This document shows, in pieces, positions 1-6,547 of a stretch of 17,934 nt of DNA. Positions within the stretch are counted from its first letter, which is position 1, and each line of letters opens with the position of its first letter. Both the position numbers and the translations under genes were made by a program. The stretch is taken from assembly GCA_030640255.1 (NCBI GenBank), contig DAOWJS010000102.1, positions 1-17,934 on the forward strand, in the 5' to 3' direction. The notes under the pieces are model-generated. The model did no database searches. It was not told where the DNA came from and saw only the letters and a list, made by a program, of their open reading frames with translations. Source of the stretch: Dehalococcoidales bacterium (lineage in GTDB: Bacteria > Chloroflexota > Dehalococcoidia > Dehalococcoidales > GCA-2688105).

Positions 1-1063
1 AAACCGGGCTGGCATAAGTGTATTTCCCATTAGCATCGGACTCCCAAATCCACTCCAAAGCATTATCGGTGATATCTCTAAATCTTTTCTCGCTCTCCCG
101 CAGCGCCTCCTCCGCTTGCTTGCGCTCTTCCTCGCTTTCAATACTAGCCAGAGCATGAGAGACATCAGTGGCTAGTTCCCGGAACAACCCGTGCTCTTCC
201 TTATCCCAAGCCATCCCGGATGGGACAACGACGCATATTGTCCCATAGACTCTACCCTCGTACTCTAACTGATTCACAAAGCCAACCCCGCCCACACAGC
301 AGTCAGCCAGCACACACTCTATATGTTGTCTCTTAACATCATCGCAGGCGGCAAAAGGCTGCTCTTGCGCCAGTACTTCGCGGACACACGGTGGGTATTC
401 ACCCCGCTTCACCTGCTCAAGGAGAATTGGAAATTTTTCTTCAGCGCCAGAACTAGAGGCTGAGATGTAGTTTCCGTCTTTATCCAGGAGCAGTATCCAG
501 GCAATCGGGTAGCCGCGAGTCTCAACCAAGATGTTACAGCTCTGCTGAATCAGGCGCCTTTTATCCTTCTCACGGGTAATAAGCTGATTGATGCTCCTGA
601 GCGCCCTGAGCACATTGGTAAGATGTATGATTCGTTCCTCCATCCGCTTGCGCTCGGTGATGTCTTCAACCACAATCAGTAGTTCTTCTTCTTCTTCTTC
701 TTCTTCTTCTTCTTCTGCAAGACGCATTCCTCTCGCCGTGATATTCAATATCCTTTCACCCAGCTCTTCTGACTTATAAGGCATCTCAAAGGCTTCTAGC
801 ATGTCCTCAGTCCCGGATAGGTTGGTCAACTGACTGGTGAGTTCCCCTTCTTCGTCATGCAATACCTCAGCTATGCTACTACCTATCACCTTTTTGGGCT
901 TTGTTTGGAATGTTTCATAAAAAGTACGATTAGCACTCTTTATCCTCAGATGCTTATCAAGAACAAGCAGAGAATCCGGGATTGTAGCCATTATATTTTG
1001 TAAGAATTTCCTCTGCCTCTTTAGTTCCCTTTCTTTTTCGATATACTGTCTATTATCCAGCAT
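1..1063 (-). CDS. PAS-GAF-PAS sensor protein, partial (C-terminus beyond window)
   Basis: This open frame starts at ATG 1063 and stays open for 354 codons to the left window edge, so the C-terminus is missing. Residues about 20-137 form a PAS domain ending in the typical VVEDITERKR linker. Residues about 148-308 form a GAF domain (NVLRALRSINQLI, then ETRGYPIAWILLLDKDG). A second PAS starts near residue 325 (ESEKRFRDITDNALEWIW). Architectures like this usually end in a histidine kinase or another output domain, which cannot be seen here. A purine-rich ribosome site (GGGGAGGGGG) precedes the start. The start lies inside the end of the upstream sigma-54/GIY-YIG gene (11-base overlap), so the two are probably co-transcribed and translationally coupled. 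Residues 117-127 are eleven consecutive Glu encoded by a pure GAA tract, located where the hairpin before the last PAS strand is expected. Cytoplasmic: no signal or membrane segment is seen in the visible part. The family is certain; the ligand and output are unknown. Confidence 0.87.
   Translation of the reverse strand, partial: MLDNRQYIEKERELKRQRKFLQNIMATIPDSLLVLDKHLRIKSANRTFYETFQTKPKKVIGSSIAEVLHDEEGELTSQLTNLSGTEDMLEAFEMPYKSEELGERILNITARGMRLAEEEEEEEEEEELLIVVEDITERKRMEERIIHLTNVLRALRSINQLITREKDKRRLIQQSCNILVETRGYPIAWILLLDKDGNYISASSSGAEEKFPILLEQVKRGEYPPCVREVLAQEQPFAACDDVKRQHIECVLADCCVGGVGFVNQLEYEGRVYGTICVVVPSGMAWDKEEHGLFRELATDVSHALASIESEEERKQAEEALRESEKRFRDITDNALEWIWESDANGKYTYASPV
683..715. repeat. 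(TTC)11 trinucleotide microsatellite
   Basis: Eleven perfect TTC units lie in the plus strand and read as eleven GAA (Glu) codons in the leftward PAS sensor gene. A pure 33-base triplet tract is slippage-prone, and changes by whole units would keep the reading frame. Confidence 0.95.
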
Positions 1064-2402
1064 ATGCACCCCCTCCCCTAATTTTGCTAGCCTCCTTTGG
1101 ACTAATACGATTGCACAATGGAGAATCCCCAAATGTGTCCGTAAACAGGTTAAAGAATCTTTTCTCCTGCCCTTCCCATCCTTGGGGTACTTGAACATAT
1201 CTGAAAGCACAACCTTTTTCCTGAATGAATTTGTTTATGCCGCCATTGCCACTGCTTGGGCTTAGATGGCTAAACAACCTTTTTCTGAGATTCCCCCCAC
1301 TTCCAATATAGAATATTTCACACGAACCCTTTGGGTAATCTATTTTGGCGTTATCCAGACGGAGCTCATATATTCCCGGACACTTTGGGGCGTTATTCTT
1401 CACCGATGGGATTGTAAATGGATAAATTGGGGAAAAATTCACTGTTAGGGGCGGATATCCATGACTGTTAACTCTCTTAGAATAGGGTAATATCCCCAGA
1501 CCCTTTCTGCAGTATGCAACTTCTCTTCTTGTAATTGATATGTTATGCTCATCGCTTAGCTTACGCCTTATCTGCTCGTCTGTATATGGCACTTTGAGCC
1601 TGCCACTGTACATATCTTCTCTCTCGCTACTGAGAAGTACCCTTATACGTCTCTTTATTACATCTCTTTTGGTTGGAAACAGCGACCTTAATGCGACTTC
1701 CTTCCCAAGAGGAGTGATGATAGATATTCCTCGTATTACACGGGATATCCTACTGATGTCTGTTACAATACCCCCACTATTCTCTTTCAAAATAGCCCTC
1801 GCTAACTCCGCCCTTCGGAGAGGCTTTAGACCCAATTCATTATTCGATTCAAAGTAATCCCTCTGGCAGTGTAATATTCCTTTTAGAACCTCATGAGTTA
1901 TCAGGTTTCTGGTGTTAATGCGCCTCAATTTATGTAAAAGTCTACTAATGTCTTTCTTGTCCTCTTCGGTTAGCTTCCCACCACTAATAATCCTTTGTAG
2001 CTTTTCATTATCAACCATATATTCAATTGAAAACCCAGCGTTGCTATAGTGGATGGAGAAGCTACCGTCGTTTTTAACCTCCGCAATCACCCCCGAAGGA
2101 AACCTTTCCTCTCTAGCTATTTTTGCATCTGGAAGATACCGACGAGTTATAATCCCCTCATAGGACAACTTCTGATAAAGTGGTAATTCTTCTAACCCTG
2201 CAATAAAGTTTACAAATCTTTCTAGTGTATATTCCAGGAATTCAGCGAGGATTATCTTGCCGATAAGCTTAGCTACTTCAGCTATAGCACACCCTCTCTT
2301 TGGCCTTTCCAGCCGTTTAAATTTGGCTGTAGTATTAATATTATGCTGCTTTTGCCATTTGGCTATAGTATTAATATTATGCTGCTTTTGCCATTTGGCC
2401 AC
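1053..2402 (-). CDS. Sigma-54-like protein fused to a C-terminal GIY-YIG nuclease-like domain
   Basis: The longest frame is 449 codons from GTG 2402. The start is uncertain: no ribosome site is seen there and the first ~26 residues come from a 36-base tandem repeat. Residues ~42-80 resemble the end of sigma-54 region I (compare LEELPLYQKL with IEQNPLFRRL in the divergent RpoN). Residues ~195-240 match the sigma-54 helix-turn-helix, and residues 288-305 are an RpoN-box-like segment (ITRREVAYCRK). Relative to that RpoN, about 85 residues of the core-binding region are missing after residue ~90. Residues ~340-440 are a GIY-YIG domain with GIY 343-345, YIG 365-367, Arg373/375, His379, Glu410/413 and Asn431, so the expected catalytic residues are all present. 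GIY-YIG domains cut nucleic acids. The sigma part suggests -24/-12-type DNA binding, possibly without core polymerase. The stop overlaps the downstream PAS sensor gene. The fusion reads through in one uninterrupted frame. I know of no named family with this architecture. Confidence 0.8.
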   Translation of the reverse strand: MAKWQKQHNINTIAKWQKQHNINTTAKFKRLERPKRGCAIAEVAKLIGKIILAEFLEYTLERFVNFIAGLEELPLYQKLSYEGIITRRYLPDAKIAREERFPSGVIAEVKNDGSFSIHYSNAGFSIEYMVDNEKLQRIISGGKLTEEDKKDISRLLHKLRRINTRNLITHEVLKGILHCQRDYFESNNELGLKPLRRAELARAILKENSGGIVTDISRISRVIRGISIITPLGKEVALRSLFPTKRDVIKRRIRVLLSSEREDMYSGRLKVPYTDEQIRRKLSDEHNISITRREVAYCRKGLGILPYSKRVNSHGYPPLTVNFSPIYPFTIPSVKNNAPKCPGIYELRLDNAKIDYPKGSCEIFYIGSGGNLRKRLFSHLSPSSGNGGINKFIQEKGCAFRYVQVPQGWEGQEKRFFNLFTDTFGDSPLCNRISPKEASKIRGGGAYAG

Positions 2403-2432
2403 AATATTAACGTTATACTACTTTTGCCACTT
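2325..2432. repeat. 36-base tandem repeat, three copies
   Basis: Copies lie at 2325-2360, 2361-2396 (one base different from the first) and 2397-2432 (about eight differences). In the leftward frame the first two encode the repeated peptide AKWQKQHNINT at the N-terminus of the sigma-54/GIY-YIG protein. The third has an in-frame TAG, which limits the open frame to the GTG at 2402. Confidence 0.9.
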
Positions 2433-2438
2433 TGTCAA
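2416..2438 (-). promoter_or_regulatory. Candidate housekeeping promoter for the sigma-54/GIY-YIG gene
   Basis: On the minus strand a perfect TTGACA (2438-2433) is followed after 15 bases by TATAAC (2417-2412 region), inside the third copy of the tandem repeat. The spacer is short of the usual 16-18 bases. Transcription from it would begin very near the GTG at 2402, giving almost no leader. Sequence match only. Confidence 0.35.
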
Positions 2439-2512
2439 ATTTTTATCATTTTTTAGCTTGGTCTTTACTTTTCTGATAGCCAGTAGTCAATTACATCCTT
2501 TATCAATACACA

Positions 2513-2539
2513 TACCGGCACCGCTAACTTTAGCCGGTA
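2513..2539. repeat. Inverted repeat TACCGGC-N13-GCCGGTA
   Basis: Perfect 7-base arms separated by 13 bases lie midway between two divergent regulatory genes. This could be an operator or a hairpin. No family of regulator can be named from it. Confidence 0.5.
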
Positions 2540-2729
2540 ACAAGTTGCACGCAACACGCTTTGTTGCTACAATTACTTTAGGAGAGAGAGGCGGGGTCAA
2601 ATATTGAGATTAAAGGCTGACTTAAAAGTTCTACCTACGGTAACCCCTGCTTCAGGCATTCCCAGAATTGCCACCTGCCGGGCATAGCTTTGCCTTAATA
2701 CATTGTCGTTTTTGCCATTGAGGTAGAAG

Positions 2730-3845
2730 ATGTCAAGATTACGAATGGAACAAACCCAGTCCCTGCAGATGCGGCAGGAGCTAACACAAATCCTCCGGAT
2801 GGAACAGGCTAACCTGCTGGAGATGCCTGAGGATGAGTTTAACAGGCTAATCACTGAGATAGAGCAGAATCCCCTTTTCCGAAGGCTATACCAGAGGGAA
2901 AAGCTAATCCGCCACCAGAGATTCCCCAGAACTGATATTTCCTCTGGTTTTTATCAACTCAAGGAAGAGATAGCAGCCGATAGCGGCTCTGTAGATGTTG
3001 AATCTCTTCTGCTGAACAAAGAGTATGTCGTCCGTCAGATACAGAAATTGGGGGTGGAGAAATTCAAACGGTATTTCTTATTCCCTGAATCAGCGATGAC
3101 CCTGGAACAAATCGCCAGAGAGTGCGACTTGGAGGTCGCAGAGGTTCAAAAGATGAATAACCTTATTGATGAATTCTCTATTATGAGTGAGTTTTATCAT
3201 CCCTCCAATGTCACCTCAGGCGGCATTCACTACTCCAAGGTTGCCTCAGTGGAGACGGATGAGAAGGGCTTTATTATCGGCTACTTTTCAGCTTCTTTCG
3301 CCCGAGGTCGGTATGCGATTGATTATGAAAGATTTGAGGAGTTAAGAACAGCGGGTGCGTTCACCGAAACTGAAATCAAGGAAGCCAGACAGTTATTCAA
3401 GAGGCTGGAACTAATTAATAGCCGTAAGGACACGCTAACTCAAATACTGCAAAATATTATTGACAAGCAGGCACTCTATCTAGAGTCTGGTAATTTGAAG
3501 TCTCTTTTACCCTTCAGTCAAAAGGAGCTAGCCGAAAAAATTGGACTGGCTCCGAGCTCAGTCAGTCGCGCTATCAGCGGTAGAAGCATAGACACCCCCT
3601 GGGGCAGAGAAGTCCCTCTAAAACACTTCTTCCCCAAGCCAAAGAGGTTTAGGAAGGAACTGCTCAGGCAGCTCCTGGAAACCGATAATGGACTTTCCTC
3701 AGACGAGGCAATCCGGACCAAGCTCTGGGAGAAATTTGGCGTGGCTATCTCCCGGCGCTCGGTAGCCAACTTGAGGAAAGAACTCAAATTTCCTCCAGCG
3801 GCGTATAAGAGAAAACAAGCTTTAATTCAACAGAGGAAACTATGA
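2730..3845 (+). CDS. rpoN: RNA polymerase sigma-54 factor (compact)
   Basis: This is the alternative sigma factor that recognises -24/-12 promoters and needs an AAA+ activator to open them. The N-terminus (residues ~1-50) is a glutamine-rich region I ending in EIEQNPLF. A core-binding region covers ~60-230. The helix-turn-helix at 262-292 reads FSQKELAEKIGLAPSSVSRA and continues to TPWG, the usual sigma-54 form. The RpoN box is at 339-351 (ISRRSVANLRKELKF; the family consensus is ARRTVAKYR). At 371 residues it is shorter than typical RpoN (about 430-500), consistent with loss of the acidic region II. ATG 2730 has a GAGGT site five bases upstream. Its TGA overlaps the ATG of the histidine kinase gene (ATGA), so it heads a coupled operon with a kinase and an NtrC-type activator. 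The divergent neighbour is a paralog. Confidence 0.93.
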   Translation: MSRLRMEQTQSLQMRQELTQILRMEQANLLEMPEDEFNRLITEIEQNPLFRRLYQREKLIRHQRFPRTDISSGFYQLKEEIAADSGSVDVESLLLNKEYVVRQIQKLGVEKFKRYFLFPESAMTLEQIARECDLEVAEVQKMNNLIDEFSIMSEFYHPSNVTSGGIHYSKVASVETDEKGFIIGYFSASFARGRYAIDYERFEELRTAGAFTETEIKEARQLFKRLELINSRKDTLTQILQNIIDKQALYLESGNLKSLLPFSQKELAEKIGLAPSSVSRAISGRSIDTPWGREVPLKHFFPKPKRFRKELLRQLLETDNGLSSDEAIRTKLWEKFGVAISRRSVANLRKELKFPPAAYKRKQALIQQRKL

Positions 3846-5083
3846 ATAATAATCTCACCCCAAAGAGCACATGGCAGCACTGGAAGGAAAGCTGGGCAAG
3901 AAGAATCATTGAATGGCTACCGGAGAACCAGAGTCCAAGAGGTATGCGAAGCCCTCATTTCTGGATAATCACGGCTCTAATGGCAATTCTTACGCTCGTT
4001 TACTATGCGGGACACACTCCTTTAGCCCATTTCGGAGGCTTCTTGACCTGCGCTTATCCTCACGACATACATCGGGCTTTGTTTTTGTTCCCCATAATCT
4101 ACGCCGCTGTGGCTTTCAGAGGCTGGGGAGCTTTAAGCACTTCGTTTCTTTTCCTGTGTGTTGTGTTACCACGTCCCTTTCTCGGTAGCCCATACGCTGC
4201 TCCGCTGGTTAGGCCACTTCTCTTTGTCCTGTTTACGGCTTTCCTCAGCTTGTTGACAGCGATGCTGGTAGATCGGATGGAAAAAGAAAAAAAGGCTCGT
4301 GCTGAATTGAGCGCAGCCTACCAGGAGCTTAGCGAATATCACCAGCGGCTAAAAGAAAGCCAGGAGGAGTTAATCCAGGCTGAGAAACTGACCTCTCTGG
4401 GTCAGATGGCGGCGTCTATTGCCCACGAGGTTAATAATCCTCTAGCTGGTGTCCTCGTCTATACCCAACTGCTGACCAAAAAGATAGCTGGCAACAAATT
4501 CTCCAAAGAGGTTGCTCTTGACTACCTATCAAAAATGGACTCGGAACTCACCCGCAGCACCAGGTTAATCCGAAACCTCCTGGATTTCGCTCGACAGTCG
4601 CCCCCAGCCCTCAGGGAGGTGAACCTCAACGAAGTTGTTAACCGAGTTCTTGACCTGGCAGCTCATTCAGCTGAGCTACAGCATATCCAGATAATAAAAG
4701 AGCTCAACCCCTCCTTGCCTGAGCTCGTGGCCGATTTTGACCAGCTTCAGCAGGTCTGTACCAACCTTATTCTGAATGCTATCCAGGCAATGCCTGAAGG
4801 GGGCAGGCTAACCCTCCGCACCTCAACCGCTAACGATAGTCAACTCAAGATAGAGGTTCAGGATACCGGTTGTGGCATTTCTCCGGAGAATATACGCAAG
4901 CTGTTCACCCCCTTCTTCACCACCAAGGGGAAGGGAAAGGGGGTAGGTCTGGGTCTAGCGGTAGCCTATGGAATTATCCAGCGCCATAAAGGTAGAATAG
5001 CAGTGCAGACAAAGGAGGGGGAGGGTACTACCTTTACCATCTATCTACCACTGCACCATGAAGAACATGAAGAAAAAGGCTAA
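3842..5083 (+). CDS. Membrane sensor histidine kinase (NtrB/ZraS-like)
   Basis: This two-component kinase has 413 residues. After a short cytoplasmic N-terminus there are about four hydrophobic segments (~40-57, 78-95, 99-115, 122-144). A coiled linker (~145-185) follows, then HisKA with phosphoacceptor His195 in SIAHEVNNPLAGV. The HATPase domain has the N box (NLILNAIQAM, Asn312), the G1 box (DTGCGIS, 341-347), an F box (FTPFFTTK) and the G2 box (GVGLGLA, ~367-373). No large periplasmic sensor domain is present, so the signal may be read in or near the membrane. The start overlaps the rpoN stop (ATGA), and its end overlaps the downstream activator gene by 26 bases. It is almost certainly the partner of that activator. 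The signal is unknown. Confidence 0.93.
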   Translation: MNNNLTPKSTWQHWKESWARRIIEWLPENQSPRGMRSPHFWIITALMAILTLVYYAGHTPLAHFGGFLTCAYPHDIHRALFLFPIIYAAVAFRGWGALSTSFLFLCVVLPRPFLGSPYAAPLVRPLLFVLFTAFLSLLTAMLVDRMEKEKKARAELSAAYQELSEYHQRLKESQEELIQAEKLTSLGQMAASIAHEVNNPLAGVLVYTQLLTKKIAGNKFSKEVALDYLSKMDSELTRSTRLIRNLLDFARQSPPALREVNLNEVVNRVLDLAAHSAELQHIQIIKELNPSLPELVADFDQLQQVCTNLILNAIQAMPEGGRLTLRTSTANDSQLKIEVQDTGCGISPENIRKLFTPFFTTKGKGKGVGLGLAVAYGIIQRHKGRIAVQTKEGEGTTFTIYLPLHHEEHEEKG

Positions 5084-6428
5084 GATCCTAGTGGTTGATG
5101 ATGAAGTCATTATCCGCGAGTCGCTCCGTGACTGGCTCAGCGATGTCGGTCACCTGGTGCTTATCGCCGAGAACGGTCCCCAGGCTCTGGAGATTATCCA
5201 AAAGGAGAAGCCAGCCGTCGCTATTGTTGATTTGGTAATGCCCGGGATGGACGGGATTGAGCTACTGAAGAGAGCCAGGGAAATATCGCCCAGCATTGAG
5301 GTGGTCATCATCACTGCCTATGGCAGTATCCCCACGGCTATTACTGCCATGAGGGAAGGCGCCTATGACTACATAGAGAAGCCCTTCTGCCCGGAAAAGG
5401 TAGAGCTGTTGATTGAGAAACTGGTGGAACATCAACGGCTAATCGAGGAGAACATTTCCCTGCACCAGAAATTAGAGGAGCGCTACCGATTCGAGAATAT
5501 CATTGCCAAGAGCTCCAAGATGCAGCAGGTAATTGAGGTAATCAAGGTCGTAGCCAAGAGCAATGCTACGGTGTTGATTACTGGTGAGAGTGGCACCGGG
5601 AAGGAACTTGTCGCCCGAGCCATCCACTCCCAGAGCTACCGTAAGGATAAGCCGTTTATCGCCGTCAGTTGCGCTGCTTTGCCGGAGACTCTCCTTGAGA
5701 GTGAACTATTCGGACATGAGAAGGGCGCCTTTACCGGGGCTCACGCTCAACGGAAGGGGAAATTTGAAATCGCTAACCAAGGCTCCCTCTTCCTGGATGA
5801 GATTGGTGAGATGAGTGCCAATATCCAGGTTCACCTGCTCCGAGTCCTGGAGGAGAAGGAATTCACCAGAGTTGGCGGCAATGAGCTAGTTAAGGTCGAT
5901 GTGAGGGTCATCTCGGCGACCAATAAGGATGTGAGAAAGGCGGTAGCTAGCGGGCAATTTCGTGAAGACCTTTACTACCGACTCAACGTGGTTACCATTG
6001 AGTTGCCTCCGTTGAGAGAGAGGAAGGAGGATATTCCCCTCTTAGCCCAGCACTTCTTGAAAAAGTTTGCTGTGGAAAATCAAAAGGAGATTAGCGACTT
6101 CTCTGCCGAGGCTACTGATTTTCTTTTGAAATATGAGTGGCCGGGTAATGTCCGAGAACTGGAAAATGCTATTGAAAGGGCGGTCATCTTAGCCAAAAAT
6201 TCTTATATTGAGATTACTGACCTGCCCCAGGAAAGCTTAACCTTGGCTCACTCAGCGCCATCAGGGAAAAGCCTGGAAGAAATCGAGAAAAACCATATCC
6301 TGAATATACTCAACGAAACCGGTGGAAACTATAGTAAAGCGGCTAGAATCATGGGGATTTCCAGAATGACACTCTACAACAAGGTCAGGGCATATGGATT
6401 AAATGTAAATAAAATAGACAGTAACTGA
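5058..6428 (+). CDS. NtrC-family sigma-54-dependent response regulator
   Basis: This 456-residue activator has three domains. The receiver (5-125) has Asp14, Asp15, phosphoacceptor Asp58, Thr86 and Lys108. The sigma-54-interacting AAA+ domain (~148-380) has Walker A GESGTGKE (176-183), an intact GAFTGA loop (223-228), Walker B SLFLDEIGE (243-251) and an arginine-rich segment LPPLRERKEDIP. The C-terminal Fis-type helix-turn-helix is at ~405-448 (GGNYSKAARIMGISRMTLYNK). The intact GAFTGA loop means it can be expected to remodel sigma-54 holoenzyme, and rpoN lies two genes upstream. ATG 5058 lies within the end of the kinase gene; ATG 5067 is an alternative start. The gene ends the cassette ahead of a terminator. 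A likely nearby target is the -24/-12 promoter at 6506-6522. Confidence 0.95.
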   Translation: MKNMKKKAKILVVDDEVIIRESLRDWLSDVGHLVLIAENGPQALEIIQKEKPAVAIVDLVMPGMDGIELLKRAREISPSIEVVIITAYGSIPTAITAMREGAYDYIEKPFCPEKVELLIEKLVEHQRLIEENISLHQKLEERYRFENIIAKSSKMQQVIEVIKVVAKSNATVLITGESGTGKELVARAIHSQSYRKDKPFIAVSCAALPETLLESELFGHEKGAFTGAHAQRKGKFEIANQGSLFLDEIGEMSANIQVHLLRVLEEKEFTRVGGNELVKVDVRVISATNKDVRKAVASGQFREDLYYRLNVVTIELPPLRERKEDIPLLAQHFLKKFAVENQKEISDFSAEATDFLLKYEWPGNVRELENAIERAVILAKNSYIEITDLPQESLTLAHSAPSGKSLEEIEKNHILNILNETGGNYSKAARIMGISRMTLYNKVRAYGLNVNKIDSN

Positions 6429-6471
6429 CTAACTCTTTTACAATTAAAACTTCCGCTTAAAGCGAACATTT

Positions 6472-6507
6472 AGGCTATCCTGACCATTCAAGATAGCCTT
6501 TTCTTTT
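6472..6507 (+). terminator. Intrinsic terminator of the rpoN operon
   Basis: An 8-base perfect stem AGGCTATC/GATAGCCT (6472-6479 with 6492-6499) has a 12-base loop and is followed by CTTTTCTTTT. It lies 44 bases after the activator gene. Its T-tract runs into the sigma-54 promoter of the next gene. Confidence 0.75.
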
Positions 6508-6522
6508 GGCAAGAAAATTGCA
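6506..6522 (+). promoter_or_regulatory. Sigma-54 (-24/-12) promoter
   Basis: TTGGCAAGAAAATTGCA matches the consensus TTGGCACG-N4-TTGCA with one departure in the fixed positions (C to A after TGGCA). GG at 6508-6509 and GC at 6520-6521 have the required 10-base gap. Transcription should start near 6533, just before the GGAGG at 6535 and the ATG at 6548. The adjacent rpoN and NtrC-type genes make a functional sigma-54 site plausible. Confidence 0.8.
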
Positions 6523-6547
6523 CCTAAATAGGGTGGAGGTGATAAAA

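Larger units (their letters stand above)
2403..2729. other. Divergent intergenic region between the two sigma-54-type genes
   Basis: These 327 bases separate the leftward sigma-54/GIY-YIG gene from the rightward rpoN. They hold the third tandem repeat copy, a TTGACA-type promoter candidate toward the left, and a perfect 7-base inverted repeat TACCGGC-N13-GCCGGTA (2513-2539). Three GTTGC motifs in alternating orientation (2544-2548, 2551-2555, 2563-2567) form two overlapping inverted repeats. I see no convincing gene and no convincing -24/-12 promoter. Confidence 0.6.

Noticed and set aside
588..779. Plus-strand frame with a polyserine stretch
   Set aside because: The serines are the TTC microsatellite read on the wrong strand; the PAS sensor is on the minus strand.
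2257..2607. Plus-strand 116-codon frame across the tandem repeats and divergent region
   Set aside because: Hydrophobic repeat peptide produced by the 36-base repeats; it overlaps the conserved start of the sigma-54/GIY-YIG protein on the other strand.
2679..2693. Possible -24/-12 site upstream of rpoN (CGGGCATAGCTTTGC)
   Set aside because: Only GG, GC and TTGC fit; the -24 block TGGCA is not matched when spacing is kept.
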